From positions 25,381,301-25,445,300 of the forward strand of contig OX421506.1 in assembly GCA_949126835.1 (NCBI GenBank): a DNA stretch of 64,000 nt, read 5' to 3'. This DNA is from Anisus vortex (lineage: Eukaryota; Mollusca; Gastropoda; Planorbidae). Position 1 is the stretch's first letter; each line of letters opens with the position of its first letter. The notes below the pieces were generated by a model. That model was not told the origin of the DNA. It did not search any database and saw only the letters and a list, made by a program, of their open reading frames with translations. The translations under genes were made by a program, and so were the position numbers. Below, one piece after another: positions 9,866-22,818 of this stretch.

Positions 9866-12057
9866 AATACATGCCTTTGGCAAAAAAAAACGCGAAAACA
9901 CGGACTGGTTCGACGCCAACTGGGATGAAATGAAACCTGTCACCGAAGCTAAAAGGAAAGCTCTCCTGGCATACAAGGAGAAGCCTACTCCCGACACACT
10001 GCACGCCCTCATAACGGCTAAGATGCATGCTCAGAGGGTTGCCCGTCAATGTGCCAATACCTACTGGCTTAACTTCTGCTCAAGCATACAATCAGCTGCT
10101 GATATGGGAAACGCCAAAGCCATGTACGAAAACATTAAAAAAGCAATCGGCCCTACGACGTCAAAGGTTGCACCCCTAAAATCCAAAACTGGAGAAATCA
10201 TCAAGGACGAAGCGGAACAGCTCAAACGCTGGATTGAACATTACCTGGAACTGTATGCAACAGTTAACACAGTCTCCAGCACCGCCCTAGATGACATCCC
10301 CGACATGCCGCTCATGGAAGAACTAGATGCCATTCCCACACAGGAAGAGCTAAGCAAAGCCATCGACCGCCTAGCCTGTGGAAAAGCCCCTGGGAGCGAT
10401 GGAATACCTCCAGAAGCTCTGAAGAACGGTAAGACAGTGCTGCTCCAGCCCTTACACGAGCTGCTAGTCCTCTGCTGGGAACAGGGATACATCCCCCAGG
10501 ACATGAAGGACGCAAACATAGTGACGCTATATAAGAATAAGGGCGATAGAAGCGACTGCAACCGCGGTATCTCGCTTCTGAGCATCGTAGGAAAGGCTTT
10601 TGCCCGCGTCACTCTTACTCGCTTGCAGAGTTTAGCCTCCCGAGTTTATCCAGAGTCACAATGTGGTTTTCGGGCGGGTCGGTCTACCATAGACATGGTG
10701 TTCTCCATACGGCAGATGCAGGAAAAATGTAGAGAGCAGCAGATGCCACTATACATCGCCTTCATAGACCTGACAAAAGCCTTTGATTTAGTTAGTCGCA
10801 GTGGGCTGTTCCAAATTCTGGAAAAAATTTGGCTGTCCCCCACACTTACTCGCCATCATCAGACAGTTCCATGATAACATGCAGGGCACAGTGCACTTCA
10901 ACGGAGCCACCTCTGAAGCCTTCCCAGTCAGTAGCGGTGTAAAGCAAGGCTGTGTACTCGCACCAACACTGTTCGCAATATTCTTCTCTATACTGCTCCG
11001 ATACGCCTTCAAGGATAGTAGTGATGGAATCTGGTTACACACCAGAGCTGATGGAGGACTTTTCAACACTGCCCGTCTCCGAGCCAAAACCAAAACGAAA
11101 GAGGTCCTAATTCGCGAGCTACTTTTTGCTGACGATGCGGCCCTGATATCACACACAGAAACAGGCCTACAACAGCTTGTGTCAAGCTTCGCCAACGCCT
11201 GCAAAGAATTCGGCCTGCAGGTGAGCATAAAGAAGACAAATATCATGGCCCAAGACACATGCTCCGTTCCTATCATTACTATAGAAAACGAAAACCTGGA
11301 AGTTGTGGACTGTTTCACCTACTTGGGGTCCAAGATTTCCAGCTCATTGTCCATAGAGGATGAACTAAATAGCAGAATCGACAAGGCAGCTGCCACAATG
11401 GCTATACTTGGTAAACGGGTTTGGGAAAACACCAGGCTGACAGAAAGGACCAAACTATGTGTCTACCAGGCCTGCGTCATCAGCACGCTGCTTTATGGTA
11501 GCGAATCATGGACAACCTATGCGTCCCATGAGCGCAAGCTAAATAGCTTCCACCTGAGGTGTCTGCGTCGCGTCCTTGGCATTAAATGGCAGGACAAAGT
11601 CCCTAACAGTGAGGTACTGACGCGCGCCAGCGCTCAAAGCATGTTCGCAGTCCTCAGTGAAAGGCGCCTAAGATGGCTAGGACATGTAAGAAGAATGAGT
11701 CCAGGCAGAATCCCAAAGGACCTCCTATATGGAGAATTGGCATCTGGGAAGAGAAAGACAGGTCGCCCACGCCTCCGCTATAAAGATGTCTGTATGAGAG
11801 ACATGAGAGCAGCCAGAATAAGTACAAGTGACTGGGAGGAGAAGGCAGATGATCGGTCCACCTGGCGCACTGCTGTCAGGAAAGGGGTTAAAACGGCAGA
11901 GGAAAATAGAATGGAGGAGAGCATAAATAAAAGGGCTAAAAGAAAAGCGGAAAAAATAGGACCCACAGAACACGTGTGCAAAGGCTGTAAAAAAGACTGT
12001 CATTCAAGGATAGGCCTGCTCAGCCACACGAGGAAGTGCAACCTTGAATCACGGTGA
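9866..12057 (+). pseudogene. LINE reverse transcriptase with C-terminal C2HC finger, one frame break
   Basis: The first frame (to 10874) has linker helices, then CGKAPGSDGIPPEAL, QCGFRAGRSTIDMVFS and the A block AFIDLTKAFDLVSR. The frame changes near 10800. The second frame (to 12057) has SGVKQGCVLAPTLF, the catalytic LLFADDAALIS, YLGSKISS, the RRLRWLGHVRRM block and a terminal finger CKGCKKDCHSRIGLLSH..C. This is the polymerase of an Ingi/RTE-like LINE (clade by eye). One indel splits the polymerase core, so this copy cannot move by itself. The rest is well preserved, which suggests a fairly recent insertion. Confidence 0.87.
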
Positions 12058-12112
12058 TGCACCATCGTCTCGCGAGACGGAAGGATGCCATTGACATTGA
12101 ATTAGTTTATTT

Positions 12113-15000
12113 GCCTGTCAAATGACGTAGAAAAAATGACTACGATTTGCTTTAAATATTGTTTGGTTTTAAAATCATCGTGATGTATGGCAAACATGAA
12201 ACTAAAAACCAATACTCTCTAAATGTCCAGTTTAAAGTTAGAGTCAATTATTTGTCCCTTCTGCTTTCTGTTCCTCTGGTTCTAATTCCGCTCTCTATTC
12301 ATGTGTTGTTGACTTCTGACTTAGTAGATGCCGTCTGGATCCGAAGATATATTCTAGTTTTGTGTATTTTCACTGTGACAAAGTATCTCTATAGAATAAC
12401 TGCTGCCAATAAGCCATCTCATGCTATTCGGCGAGTAGTCCAAAATCTCCTCTACTTTGAATTTTTTTAAATTACATTCGACGTACCAATCACTGACTAC
12501 TGTTTCTTCCCGGCAAAATACACACAAGTAGATCGGGATATAAACAATTAGCAGTTTGGAATCAAATGAAACAAAGCTTTTTACTTTGCCTTTTTTTGGT
12601 ATCCAAACATATTTTAATTTGATCAACCAATGTATGGCTCTTAAACACTAGTGGCTCTTACTCTTGTGAGTACACAAAACATCAAATTTAAAACATAGGC
12701 CATATTTTAAATATTTCATGTCTACCTACAAAATCAAAAAGCTTTAGCACCAGTTTAGAATTAGCCTCCTTTTTCATGCACTTTTTCCGCCATGTACTTT
12801 TGTCCGCGCATTACAATGATTGTCTTCCTTACACTCCCCCCACTCCAACTTGCAAACTTGCAAAATATTTATTTGCATTCCCCTTACTTACTATTCTGTC
12901 TATGTCACTGATAACTTACATTCTGCCTGTTAATTTGTTGTTTTTTTTTATAGAAAATAATTTATTTCAAACTTGTATTTTATTAAAAGGTTGTATATAA
13001 TCAGCCAAATTGTAACGTTTCAACTTTCGATAATTAGACTAAATATTAGTTATTAAAATAGTTAAGTTGAAATAGTGCACTAGTTCAGAATTTGATTTTC
13101 TGGTACCCTTCTGTCGTGCACTTTCCCCCTCACATGAATTATGTCCCCCTCCCAAATGTACTATGTGTCCATCTCCCCACTCCCCTTCACCACCTTTCAC
13201 AACCTTCCACTATTTGTACCCCTATCTTCATCTTAAAATCCTCTGGAAATAATATATAAATATATTATGTGTTGTATAAGTTTTTTTTTAAAATAAAAAT
13301 CTTTAATACAGAAATTGCTCATTTTATATTTATGCCTATATTTTTTTTGTTCTTGTTGGTTATGTCTTATGATTTTTTTAGACACGCTTAAAATTGTTCA
13401 ATAGCTCGCTTTAACATTCTAATTAGCCGTAAACGATACCTATGCTTAATTAATATGATAAAGATCAATACTTTGTAAGTAACATTATATTTGATTTGTT
13501 AGAAAAGAAATTATATCCCTGCATTTATTTATATTTTACAATAACTATTGTTTAGCACATTGTATGAAAAAAGTCACCTTTTGCGTATAGAAGTACAGCT
13601 AGTTAAGCAATAACTTTAATATATTATTATGATACAATTTGATAGAATATTTTGCCTTAAGTTAGATATTGAAATTCGCAATTAACTATTAAGGACTAAC
13701 AACTATTAACAACTAACTGCTCATTTGGTTTTAAAATATTCATAATACTTATGGTCCAATATAGGCCTACTTCTTTGAAAAATACAAACTGAGAACTTAC
13801 CTTCTTTTGCAAACTTTAAGCAATAAAATTTTCCTGAAAGCCTCGGTATATTTAACATAATTTTCTAACGTAAGCTGTAACTTTCCGATAGAATTAAAAA
13901 TAAACAAGTAACAAATAAAGAGCATACGTTATCTAACAAGCAGAGCATAGCCAAACAAAGCGCTAATATTTGCTCGAGTCTTACCTTTTTTTTTTCTTCT
14001 TTTTTTTTTAACCCGTTAGATGTGCAAACATTTCAAAGAAGAAAGGTTCTAAATCTGTAATAAATGACGGTCGGCTTTTTCAAAGGGCAAAATTAGATTT
14101 TAGGTTTTAAACTTTCGGTAATGGATATTTTAATTATTGTTAAATAGTATATATGAAAGAATTAGTATTAAATGAAGGTTTGCCATGCAAATGTTACAGA
14201 AGCTCCTACCATAAAGACGATTATTGCTATATTATCCGAAATTGGAATTTGGTAATTTAAGATCAGTTGATGTTTTTAAGAATGGCATTATTTTCCAATG
14301 CATCCAAATTTCGGGGTTTAGGCCTATATTTTTGGTAGCAATACAAAAATGTTAGATACGAGTTATGGGGAACATGCCCATTCAATATTTTCTATAAGCT
14401 TAGTCATACAGTTATTGCAGCCATTTTCTTTATCTATTCAAACATTTCAGAAAGAACGGGTTTTAAAAGGGTAAAAAAAAACAACTTGAATTTTATTTTG
14501 TTTGTTAATCTGTTTTTAATGTTTCTTAAACCGAATTAAAAAGACTTGGTATGGGAATGAAAAGACGCCATATTTATCTTATATTTATAAGTTAAAAACA
14601 GACTTTCTATACTGCGTTAATTCTTTGCGTATCGATTTTGTTAATAATCTTGTCATCTTTTTTTTTCTTTCTGTCAAATGGCAGACGAAAGTTTGCAATC
14701 AAATTTTTAACTTTTCGCATTATATTATCGACATCAAACTTGGCTCATAGCTGTGAAGCCCGAGGCGAAACATTATTTTAAATTTTCACCACCACTTCCC
14801 TGCCCGTTCCCTTTTCATATTTTCACTGTATTTTTCATTACGCTTTATAAGTGCGCATTGGTAAATAACTTTTGAAAGCGTTTGAATTAATGCATTAAGA
14901 AGTTAGATGTTAGTTTACTCGCTTTCATATATTAACCAATGAACACTCGATTTATGTGAACATATTGATATGCCAGAACTGAAGTCCACTTCTCGAAGAA
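12113..15000. other. AT-rich stretch without a supported gene
   Basis: This holds poly-A/T runs and short C-rich patches near 12820-12880 and 13125-13240. A segment near 14190-14225 (CTCCTACCATAAAGACGATT) resembles one at 50355-50390, so it is probably an old repeat fragment. I see no coding signal or structured RNA. Confidence 0.5.
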
Positions 15001-15009
15001 TGCGAGTTG

Positions 15010-15310
15010 AGATTACTCTCTTAAGGCTCGGAGAACGAAATTCGCTGTATCAGTAAGCTGTGACACACTCCAATATAGGGTCGGCACAAACTGTTGCCCG
15101 TCCCCATCCACTCTGAACTCCTGCAAGGTGGGGCAACTTACATGCACGCGATCGACCGTCTCCACCTCCTCTCTGCAGCTTCTACACCGCGAGTCTTCTT
15201 GGGGCCTTAGCCTGCTAAAGTAGGCCCCTATTGGACAATGTCCAGTACGGAACTGGGCTATTGTAGAAGCCTCTCCCAAGCGGAGTTTCCACCACGGAAA
15301 ATTCTACTGA
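15010..15310 (-). mobile_element. LINE fragment, RNase H/C-terminal part
   Basis: The minus strand reads LGEASTIAQFRTGHCPIGAY followed by a CRSC...H.SCP zinc-like block and a stop at 15013. This is the tail of Jockey/R1-type LINE proteins with an RNase H domain. Upstream WWKL can be read to about 15300. It is a 0.3-kb orphan piece. Confidence 0.72.
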
Positions 15311-15647
15311 TAACCAAGCGGACAAGACCAGTCAGTTCTGTTATCGCCTGTTTTGATAGAAGTAAGCTGTTTATAATTTAAGTTATAAGTGAAAAATTAA
15401 TAATTTTCAGTACGGGACATGACGTAGATCTATTTCAACAATGAAGAAATTTATTTTACGAGAAGTGTGCAGATTTTATTATAATTTTATGACCAATATG
15501 TCAAAGAAATAATAATTCCACACAATGGAAGAAAACAGTTAGGTTCAACTATATAGTTCCCTTCTATAATACTATCGATGATCATAAAAGAATAAATATT
15601 TTATAAATTTTATTTTAATAGGTCAACGTTAAATTATTGTCCAAAAA

Positions 15648-15758
15648 GAATGGAGATGTGGTGTATTCTAATTCTAATGTGATGAAATGGAGATGTGGTG
15701 TATTCTAATTCTAATGTGATGAAATGGAGATGTGGTGTATTCTTATTCTAATGTGATG
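15648..15758. repeat. Three tandem copies of a 37-bp unit
   Basis: The unit AATGGAGATGTGGTGTATTC plus TAATTCTAATGTGATGA is repeated three times with a single base difference in the third copy. The near-identity indicates recent expansion. Confidence 0.92.
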
Positions 15759-15896
15759 ACTATTTTGTAAGAAACCTTTTCAAAACATTTACATGTTTAT
15801 GACAAATCTGCCTTATACCCCATTATGCTAAAGTAATAACAAATGTAACGACTCTTGTCTACGATCGTAGGCCTACGAAAAGTATGTTTTGGTTGC

Positions 15897-16151
15897 AGGG
15901 CTGTATTAAGAATTGTCAAGGACCAAATTTATGTAGGGGCCCCCTCGTGGACTCGACCCTGCCAGTGTCACTTAACAATGAAATGTGATTTCCTATTCAC
16001 ATTATTTGTTCATTGTGCGCTTCTACAACAACACTGTCCTAATTGCCGAAAGAAAAGACTAAAATTTTTATTTTGGAATGTGTGGGGGCCCCTTTTTCGT
16101 GGGGGTCCATGTTACATAGGAACATGTGGAACATGGCTAAATACGCCTCTG
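15897..16151. mobile_element. Probable hAT-type MITE
   Basis: The ends are CAGGGCTGTATTAAGAA and, reversed, CAGAGGCGTATTTAGCC, imperfect inverted repeats of the hAT 'CAGnGGCGTA' type. The flanking octamers TTTGGTTG and TCTAGTTG match in six of eight positions. There is no coding sequence inside. Confidence 0.5.
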
Positions 16152-16766
16152 TCTAGTTGTATGATTAGCCAGCAAGAAATATGATTAACTATTTTAATTT
16201 TAACTATTTATAACGCTTATTTATAACAGGTCAACATTGCAAAAACGTTTTACTATCTATAGTCACTATTGCTTTTTCTTAAGTCTCAAATATTTTTATT
16301 ATTGACTTTAATAAGACTGATCTAAAGCTACTTTCTAAAGTTACAGTCGTCATTTAAGAAATAAACTTTGGATAATTGTCTGTGTAATATAATATTTGAC
16401 TCCGTTGAATTAAAAGCACATTACGTGTTTCAACCCACTTTCTAAATGGCTAAATTTAAATTTAAATCTTAGTGCAAACAAAAAATATAGCTATTTCAGG
16501 TCAAGAAGGAAAGGGACAGTATGGTAACATACTCTTGCCATATCGCTTTATCGGGCTCTTATTTTAATCACAATGATCTAGCAGCAACACTTTGGATAAT
16601 AAAGTTATATGACAGCCACTTCAAGTCTTAAATATCGTCTTGATTTTAAATGTTGCCAGTGACCCGGACTAGCTTTGTTATTTAAAATAAAAAGTTCTAG
16701 GTAAAAGGCTTTTAACAGAATCTTCTAGAATAATAGTAAAGATCACTAGAAATGGATACTTTAGTT

Positions 16767-16958
16767 CAGGGGCGTGCAATATTTTTCGTTGTTGGGCCGC
16801 AGAAGGAATTTGAAACAAGATGGGCAACATATTCTAAAAAAGTGTATACATAATTAATACAATGAATTAAAAAAAATGTTAGAAGTTCTGCGAGGGCCAT
16901 ATTAAGATGGCTTGGAGGGCCGTGCTGTGGCCCGTGGGCCGCCTGTTGCACATTCTTG
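16767..16958. mobile_element. 192-bp hAT-type MITE with 8-bp target duplication
   Basis: It is flanked by CTTTAGTT on both sides (16759-16766 and 16959-16966). The ends are CAGGGGCGTGCAA and, reversed, CAAGAATGTGCAA. It contains the paired GGGCCGC/GGGCCGTG blocks common in non-autonomous hAT elements. Confidence 0.8.
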
Positions 16959-16969
16959 CTTTAGTTTAA

Positions 16970-17460
16970 AAAATATTTCCCATAACTGTTTATAAGGTTC
17001 TCTATAGTAGCGAGAACCTTTTACAAATGGACATTCTTATGTTAAAAATGTTGCGCAACAAAGCATAAATAAAGATTTTCCTCAACTTATAACCAAAGCA
17101 AGGCTGAAAATACACTCTGAAATTCCCTAATATTACGTATAAGTATAAGCTTATGTCACCTTCACGGTTGGATTGGCACATGCCACGGATGCAGTGTCTT
17201 TTGTTCAATCAAATAAATGTCTTTCATAACCTATTTATTTATAGCACTATCACAAGTGCTTGCAGTTGATTTTTTTTGCGGCAAAGTTTTGCAAGTGATA
17301 GACTATATCTTTCTCGACAGATAATGGTATTAAAATTTGTAGATGAATGTGTAGTAAGAATTATATTTAGTCATGTTTATTGTTTGTTCATTTCCTATTA
17401 TGGTATATTAATATTACAGTAATATCCTATCTTATAATACAATATATATGTGATTCGGAA
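16970..17460. other. AT-rich stretch, nothing recognised
   Basis: No coding or repeat signal stands out between the hAT MITE and the L2 element. Confidence 0.4.
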
Positions 17461-17469
17461 AAGTATATA

Positions 17470-18930
17470 TTATATATTAATAATAATAATAGTATTTATA
17501 AAGCGCTATCAACAAACATAGTGTAGGCTCTAAGCGCATAAAAAACCGGAGAAAAAAAACATAATTACATGTACAAGTGATAACATATAATGACTAGGGG
17601 TATACAAAACCAGACGAAAATAAACGATATAACGGATTTATAAAGGTGAATTTTAAAATAGTGAGTCTTTAAGTTGTTTTTAAAAGTGTCATAGCAGGCG
17701 GTTTGTCTGAGCTTGAGGGGGAGCAAGTTCCATATCTTCGGGCCAAGTGATGAAAAGGCTCTTATACCACAAGTCTGCAGCGAAAAACGCGGCACAACCA
17801 GTAAAGATGAGTCAGCTAAACGAAGGTCTCTTTGCGGCGCATATGCTGAAATTATTCCACTGAGATATGATGGCATTCTGTTGTTGTGTAAACATTGGTG
17901 GCAAAGTGATGCGATTTTAAATTCAATTCTTGCTTTCTCTGGGAGCCAATGTAGCGAGCGAAGAAGGGCAGTCCCAGAGACTCGTTTTGACTTGTGCATA
18001 ACCAAACGCGCAGTACTGTTCTGAATGCGCTGTAGCCTGGCGATTTTGTCTTCGGGCAGGCCGTCTAGCAGGGCGTTACAATAGTCGATACGGGAAAGTA
18101 TTAGAGCGACTGCCAGCGTCTTTGCAGAATTATTGGCCAAATAGGGTCGTATTTGATCGAGTCTACGCAACTGAAGATATAAACCTCTGCACAGATGAGA
18201 TATGTGATTGTCGAAGGACAGTGTGGGATCCAATAAAACACCAAAAGATTCTTCACTTTGGTAACAAATGGCACATGGCAGTTTATCACGGTAATGGATT
18301 CTGGACCATTGAATTTGGCCAATTTACTCTTGGATCCGATTGTGATTATCTCTGTTTTTTCCTCGTTCATTTTAATCCCGTTTCTCCCCGACCACGAACA
18401 GACGCTGGCGATTGCACAACTGACCTTTGCAGCGAGACGAGGGGCCTCTGGAGGAACCGTATGAACATACAATTGTGTGTCATCAGCGTAGAAATAATAA
18501 GAAATTCCGAAAGGTTTGATGACCTGGCCAAGTGGATACACGTATATAGCAAACATCACTGGTCCTGGAACAAATCCCTGTGGCACTCCATATTTCAGCG
18601 TTGAAGGTGGCGAGACGAACTCATCTGTAGCAACACTTTGAGTGCGTTGAGACAGGTATGACCTAAACCACTGAAGAACACAACCCGAGCAGCCGAATGT
18701 GGTTGCAAACCTGTCAATCAGGATCTCATGGTCAAGAGTGTCAAAAGCGGCAGACAGGTCGAGCATTGCCAAAATAGACACATGACCCGAGTCCGAGGCG
18801 CATAGTAGGTCGTTGACAACTTTGACCAATGATGTCTCCGTGCTAAGACTTTTTCGGTAGGCGGACTAAAACGTCTCCAAGAGGCCGTGCTGCTCCAAGT
18901 GAGACAATAACTGCTTTAGCATATAGGCTA
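17470..18930 (-). mobile_element. 5'-truncated L2-type LINE, reverse transcriptase broken
   Basis: The minus strand gives LAMLDLSAAFDTLDHEIL, YGVPQGFVPGPVMFAIYV (canonical S replaced by F), the catalytic SYYFYADDTQLYV, and NEEKTEII. After a frame change near 18215 it continues DPTLSFDNHISHLCR, YCNALLDGLP, HWLPEKARIEFKI and IWNLLPLKLRQ, ending at 17568. An in-frame TAG lies near 18868 (ETF*SAYRKS). The 3' end reads GATAGCGCTTTATAAATAC then (TAT)n at 17470-17500, the standard L2 tail. The 5' end is lost at about 18930. Confidence 0.88.
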
Positions 18931-18949
18931 TACATATATGCCTAGGTAA

Positions 18950-19170
18950 GTAAGTAAGTATACCGTTAAGATCAATTTGTCCGCAGGGCCTAGGTAGCAG
19001 CGTTTACAGGTTTCTGTGACCATGGCAGAAAAACATGTATAACCAGCACAATGCCCGGCAGTTTTTTTTATCCCCAATTACTGTCAGGTACTTATAAGAA
19101 CCGGGTAGACTCAGGGACACCCTCATCATCCCAAAGTCCAAGCCTCTCATGAATTCGAACCTAGGACCCA
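18950..19170 (-). mobile_element. Old copy of the tRNA-headed SINE family 1
   Basis: On the minus strand the B-box region GGTTCGAATTC is followed by GAGGGTGTCCCTGAGTCTAC and a 3' part ending in a TACTTAC-type tail. The order and wording match the copies at 3309-3522 and 48684-48952, but it is more diverged. Confidence 0.72.
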
Positions 19171-19194
19171 TTTTGTTTATTTTAGTTGTTCTAT

Positions 19195-19362
19195 TACATG
19201 GCTTAAATCAAATTTACAGACGTCCCTTCTAGATACAGGATTATTTCATCCACTTGGCCCTAAACTACAGAAGGGCGGCAGGGATTGGTCGGTGGCAAGT
19301 CTAGAACCCGGGCCAGTTTGTTGACAGTTCGGTGAACTAACCGAAAGACCAGTCGGCCTCAA
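19195..19362 (-). mobile_element. SINE family 2 copy
   Basis: On the minus strand it starts GAGGCCGACTGGTC, has GGTTAGTTCACCGAACT and a B-box-like GGGTTCTAGAC, then CCACCGACCAATCCCTGCC and ATCTAGAAGGGACGTCTGTA. The same order is found on the plus strand at 52975-53140 and 59876-60010. The tRNA-like head suggests pol III transcription. Confidence 0.75.
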
Positions 19363-19424
19363 TATTTCTTATTTAATCTATCAATTTGTTTCTATGGCTT
19401 CTATCTGTCTCGCAAGACAATGGA

Positions 19425-19975
19425 TGCGGCCTAGGGGTTTTGGGATTTCAATGAGGGGCAGCGCTTGCTGTGGCTGAACAGCCCGATCCTCGAGTGGCAG
19501 TCCCTAAAGCATCCCTCGCATTTGAACATTGAGGGCGGCTGTATGGAGGATGCTGTTACCTTCCTTTTCTGCCTTATGTCAATGTCAGCCCTGGCCCTTT
19601 TTACTTCCAGGGAGGCCATCCCATTGTAGACGGCCTGTCGCCAGGCTCCTCGGTCAGCTGCAACCTCCTCCCATGAGTCTTCGACTATGTCCATTTCCCT
19701 GAGGTCCCGCTTGCACACATCTTTGTATCGATGAAGAGGCCGACCTGTGGCTCGAGATCCTGCGGTCATTTCTCCATACAGGATATCCTTTGGTATTCGG
19801 CCATCATTCATGCGCCTGGTGTGGCCAAGCCAACTCAGTCTACGCTGTGATAGCAATGCATACGTGCTTGGTATATTGGCCTGGCTTAGGATTTCCTGGT
19901 TTGATTTGCTTTATTCCCAGGTGGTGCCTAGAATTCGACGCAAGCAGCGTAGGTGGAACGTATTTAAGTGTTGTT
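19425..19975 (-). mobile_element. 3' fragment of the same LINE family as 9559-12099
   Basis: The minus strand reads LSQRRLSWLGHTRRMNDGRI, a GRPLHRYKDVCKRDLRE block and a terminal finger CEGCFRDCHSRIGLFSH..RC, stopping at 19431. These match block for block the C-terminus of the protein ending at 12057. An in-frame stop (near 19920) and 5' truncation at about 19975 show it is dead. The downstream CTTGCGAGACAG corresponds to the TCTCGCGAGACGG palindrome of the longer copy. Confidence 0.87.
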
Positions 19976-19979
19976 CCTG

Positions 19980-22330
19980 TGACATATATGTCAAATTTGT
20001 CAATTTGTTTAAGCTAATAGAAAAACCTATTATGCTTTCTGTAGTTTACTTTAATAGATATATAAATAGCCTTTATTATAATGGAGATATAAATAGCCTC
20101 TTCTTTGACGCTTCCGCTCTAAGAACGGGCACAATAAGGTAAGCCGAGATATGCGCCAGCTAATCTGTCATTGGGCCACATTTAAAGCTGAAAGATGATG
20201 TCTAACAAAATTTAATGTGTATTTTTGATATTAATGCACTCTCTTTGCACCCTAAGGACTCAGGAGCAGTGTATGTGCAGTGCACCTCATCTATTAAGTT
20301 CGTACTGTGATACAGGGTTATTGCAGTCGGGGACGGGAGTATGAAATAAGCACCCACTCTACTAGAAATATCCCCACTTGGCATACATGTCAAATAGCAT
20401 TTGCCAACTAATTCCAACTCGTGGCCCTTTCAAGCAACTCTGTACCTAGCTCTGGCGGAGCAGGTCTTATAGCTACACTAGTCCAGGGGATAATTTAAGT
20501 GAGTAAGTCCCAACAGGAAATGACGAGTCATTACGGCAATCTCATAGCGACTACCCTCGCTCTCTCTTTCTCTCTCTCCCTGATAGCTATTTGATGTAAG
20601 ATTTAATTCTGTGGTTACCATTTTTTAACATTATATAGCCAATTGTTTCTGAATTGTTATACTTTGCTTAGGGGGCTGATTCATCTAATTCTTGTGCAAC
20701 CGATACAGCCGACATATCAACATTATTGTATCGTAGTCATTCTGCCCCATCTACTTTGAAATGTTGACACAAGTCAATAATAACATCAAATAGTGTTTAA
20801 AAGATTTAACTGTCTTAACGTTCTACTTCCTGGTCCATTTCTTCCAAATGTAATTCGAAATTCAAACAAATCCGCTGGCTTAAAGTTATTAAAATGACTC
20901 CTTTAGTTTTATTTCGATAAAATTGGGACGGAGATGTTACGACTATCGAAGTTGTCTTTCCATTCACGGCGTAATCAAAGATTAAACTTGTAGGCCGTTG
21001 ACGGACTCGCTAGTGTAGTCCTACTTTTATAATAACCGTAAATGTTTCTTCACGATGGCCTGCATTATCAACAGAATTTTCAAATGTTTAGTCGATGCAG
21101 ATCTATCCGGGCTTTTTTATTGCCTGAGAAAACTTTATTTGTTATTGTTTCGTATTATTATTATTTTTCTTTTTGATTTGTTTTTTTTCAGTGTAGTCAT
21201 TCGTTTGTCTGTCATTTTCACTGGCTAAACTACTTCTTTACAATAAATAACTGTAACTTTGTTGACGTCAAAGACCTTGAACGCACCCCTCTCCAATGTA
21301 AGTTTTTTTTTCAAATTTTGTTTACATAATAAATGGACAACCGCATACGTTTCTTTTCAATTCAGCACCCAGGAACTTGATACGTAGTCATTGTGAAGAG
21401 TGTAGAGCGATACAGCTATTTGCTCCATTCGATTTGACAATTACACTAAATGTTATTATATTGTTTTCAGTGGGCCCGAAAAAAAAACATTTTTTTTTAG
21501 CGCAAAGGAAATGCCCATGAACAACATTTTTGAAAAGCTAATTCAGAGTTTTCATAGCTTGGAAAACGAAATAAATTTGAATCACTTGAATTTGACATAG
21601 ATCTAGTTATGGAAACTATAATATGGTAACCTTTTACCAGCGCTGGCCCAAGTGTTCTTTGTTTCTGAAGAAAATATTTTTATCAGGAATCATTTTCCAT
21701 TCGCACGCATTAAGTCGTGTATATAAAATGTTATGAATTAAAATGATAGGCATTTGCCTATATAATATAGCTTATCCAAGATCATCCCCTGGCCTGTATT
21801 ATAAAACTAATATAAGTTAATTTTGTATAAATACATACATTTTTAGTCTAAACAATGTGTTGTACATGCCACTATATTTAGAACTTCCATTGTAGAATCT
21901 AGACTCTATAGCGTAAATGTCATTGGAAACTTTAATTTTAGTTTTATTTGTATTCAGTTAATGTAGCTATAGCTATAGCTTAAATTGTTATATACACGTA
22001 TACAAATACAAGTTAAATAACTAGAACTATTTGAACTGCCACCAATTTATATAATAAAATAAGATTCAGGACAATGACTATATACATTACACTGATTCCA
22101 GTCTTACTTAATCATACATAGAAGACATGGTTACACTTGTAGGTAATTAACCAAAATTGCGCTCCACTATTCAAGCCTATACCTTTGAATCACTTTGAGC
22201 AGTTTTGGTCCGTAATGGCAATACTAAGTGATATGTAATGAGCTGTTTATTTAATGTTTTCTTATATTTTTATACTTTTGCCCTACCTGTGTATTCATAT
22301 TGATACTAAATAATAAGTCTTGATTTAAAT
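19980..22330. other. Stretch without a supported gene
   Basis: Positions 20190-20560 are less AT-rich and look like an old repeat, but I cannot name it. The rest is AT-rich, with no phased exon and no RNA gene seen. Confidence 0.4.
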
Positions 22331-22334
22331 TATA

Positions 22335-22700
22335 CAGTGATGCCTAAGGTTACGAACTTAATTCGTTCCTGAACTCGGTTCGTAACCTGAAACATTGAAA
22401 TCAATGCAATAAACGCAAACCATTTCAAGATGCAATAAAACGTTCTTTTTTTAATCAACATCCATTCTTTTACCTGACAAAAGGTAACCAATAAAGACAA
22501 AGAGAACAATAAACAAATAAAAGAAGCTCTTCATTGATCCAGATTTAGAGAAGATTTTCAACTTTCTCTAAAGTTTGAAGTATTTGATTCTGCAGTTTAG
22601 TTACGCCTATAGCCACATCAACTGATTTGAGTAACTCTTTGTACTTTATGATGGTGTACCCATGATGTACTGATTAGCGATGTCACACACACGAACGCCA
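22335..22700 (-). mobile_element. Tigger/pogo-like transposon remnant
   Basis: It begins at a TA dinucleotide with CAGTGATGCCTAAGGTTACG and ACTTAATTCGTTCC, the terminal repeat style of Tigger elements. On the minus strand KYKELLKSVDVAIGVTKLQN then QILQTLEKVENLL is the N-terminal part of a Tigger transposase. A sister remnant lies at 52465-52850 and a third end at 49827. The far end is missing. Confidence 0.65.
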
Positions 22701-22818
22701 TTTACAAAATTATTTATTTCTTAACCTCCACAATTATAAATGTGCGCTTGCTTGCGCTTGTTCGCCCTTTTTCGGACTAAAGCCCGGTGAGCTTGCTCCG
22801 TTATAGATACATACATAC

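Larger units (their letters stand above)
9559..12099 (+). mobile_element. LINE with inverted 5' segment and 13-bp target duplication
   Basis: The direct repeat AATTAGTTTATTT occurs at 9546-9558 and 12100-12112 and marks one insertion event of about 2.5 kb. From about 9866 to 12057 the plus strand encodes reverse transcriptase with a C-terminal zinc finger. From 9559 to about 9865 the minus strand encodes the end of the endonuclease and the linker of the same kind of LINE. The piece is therefore inverted relative to the rest. This is the footprint of twin priming. The 3' untranslated region carries the palindrome TCTCGCGAGA, shared with the related piece at 19425-19975. There is no poly-A tail; the insert ends ...CCATTGACATTG. 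Confidence 0.88.

Noticed and set aside
18122..18604. A 160-codon open frame on the plus strand
   Set aside because: It is antisense to the L2 reverse transcriptase on the minus strand and shows no family pattern.
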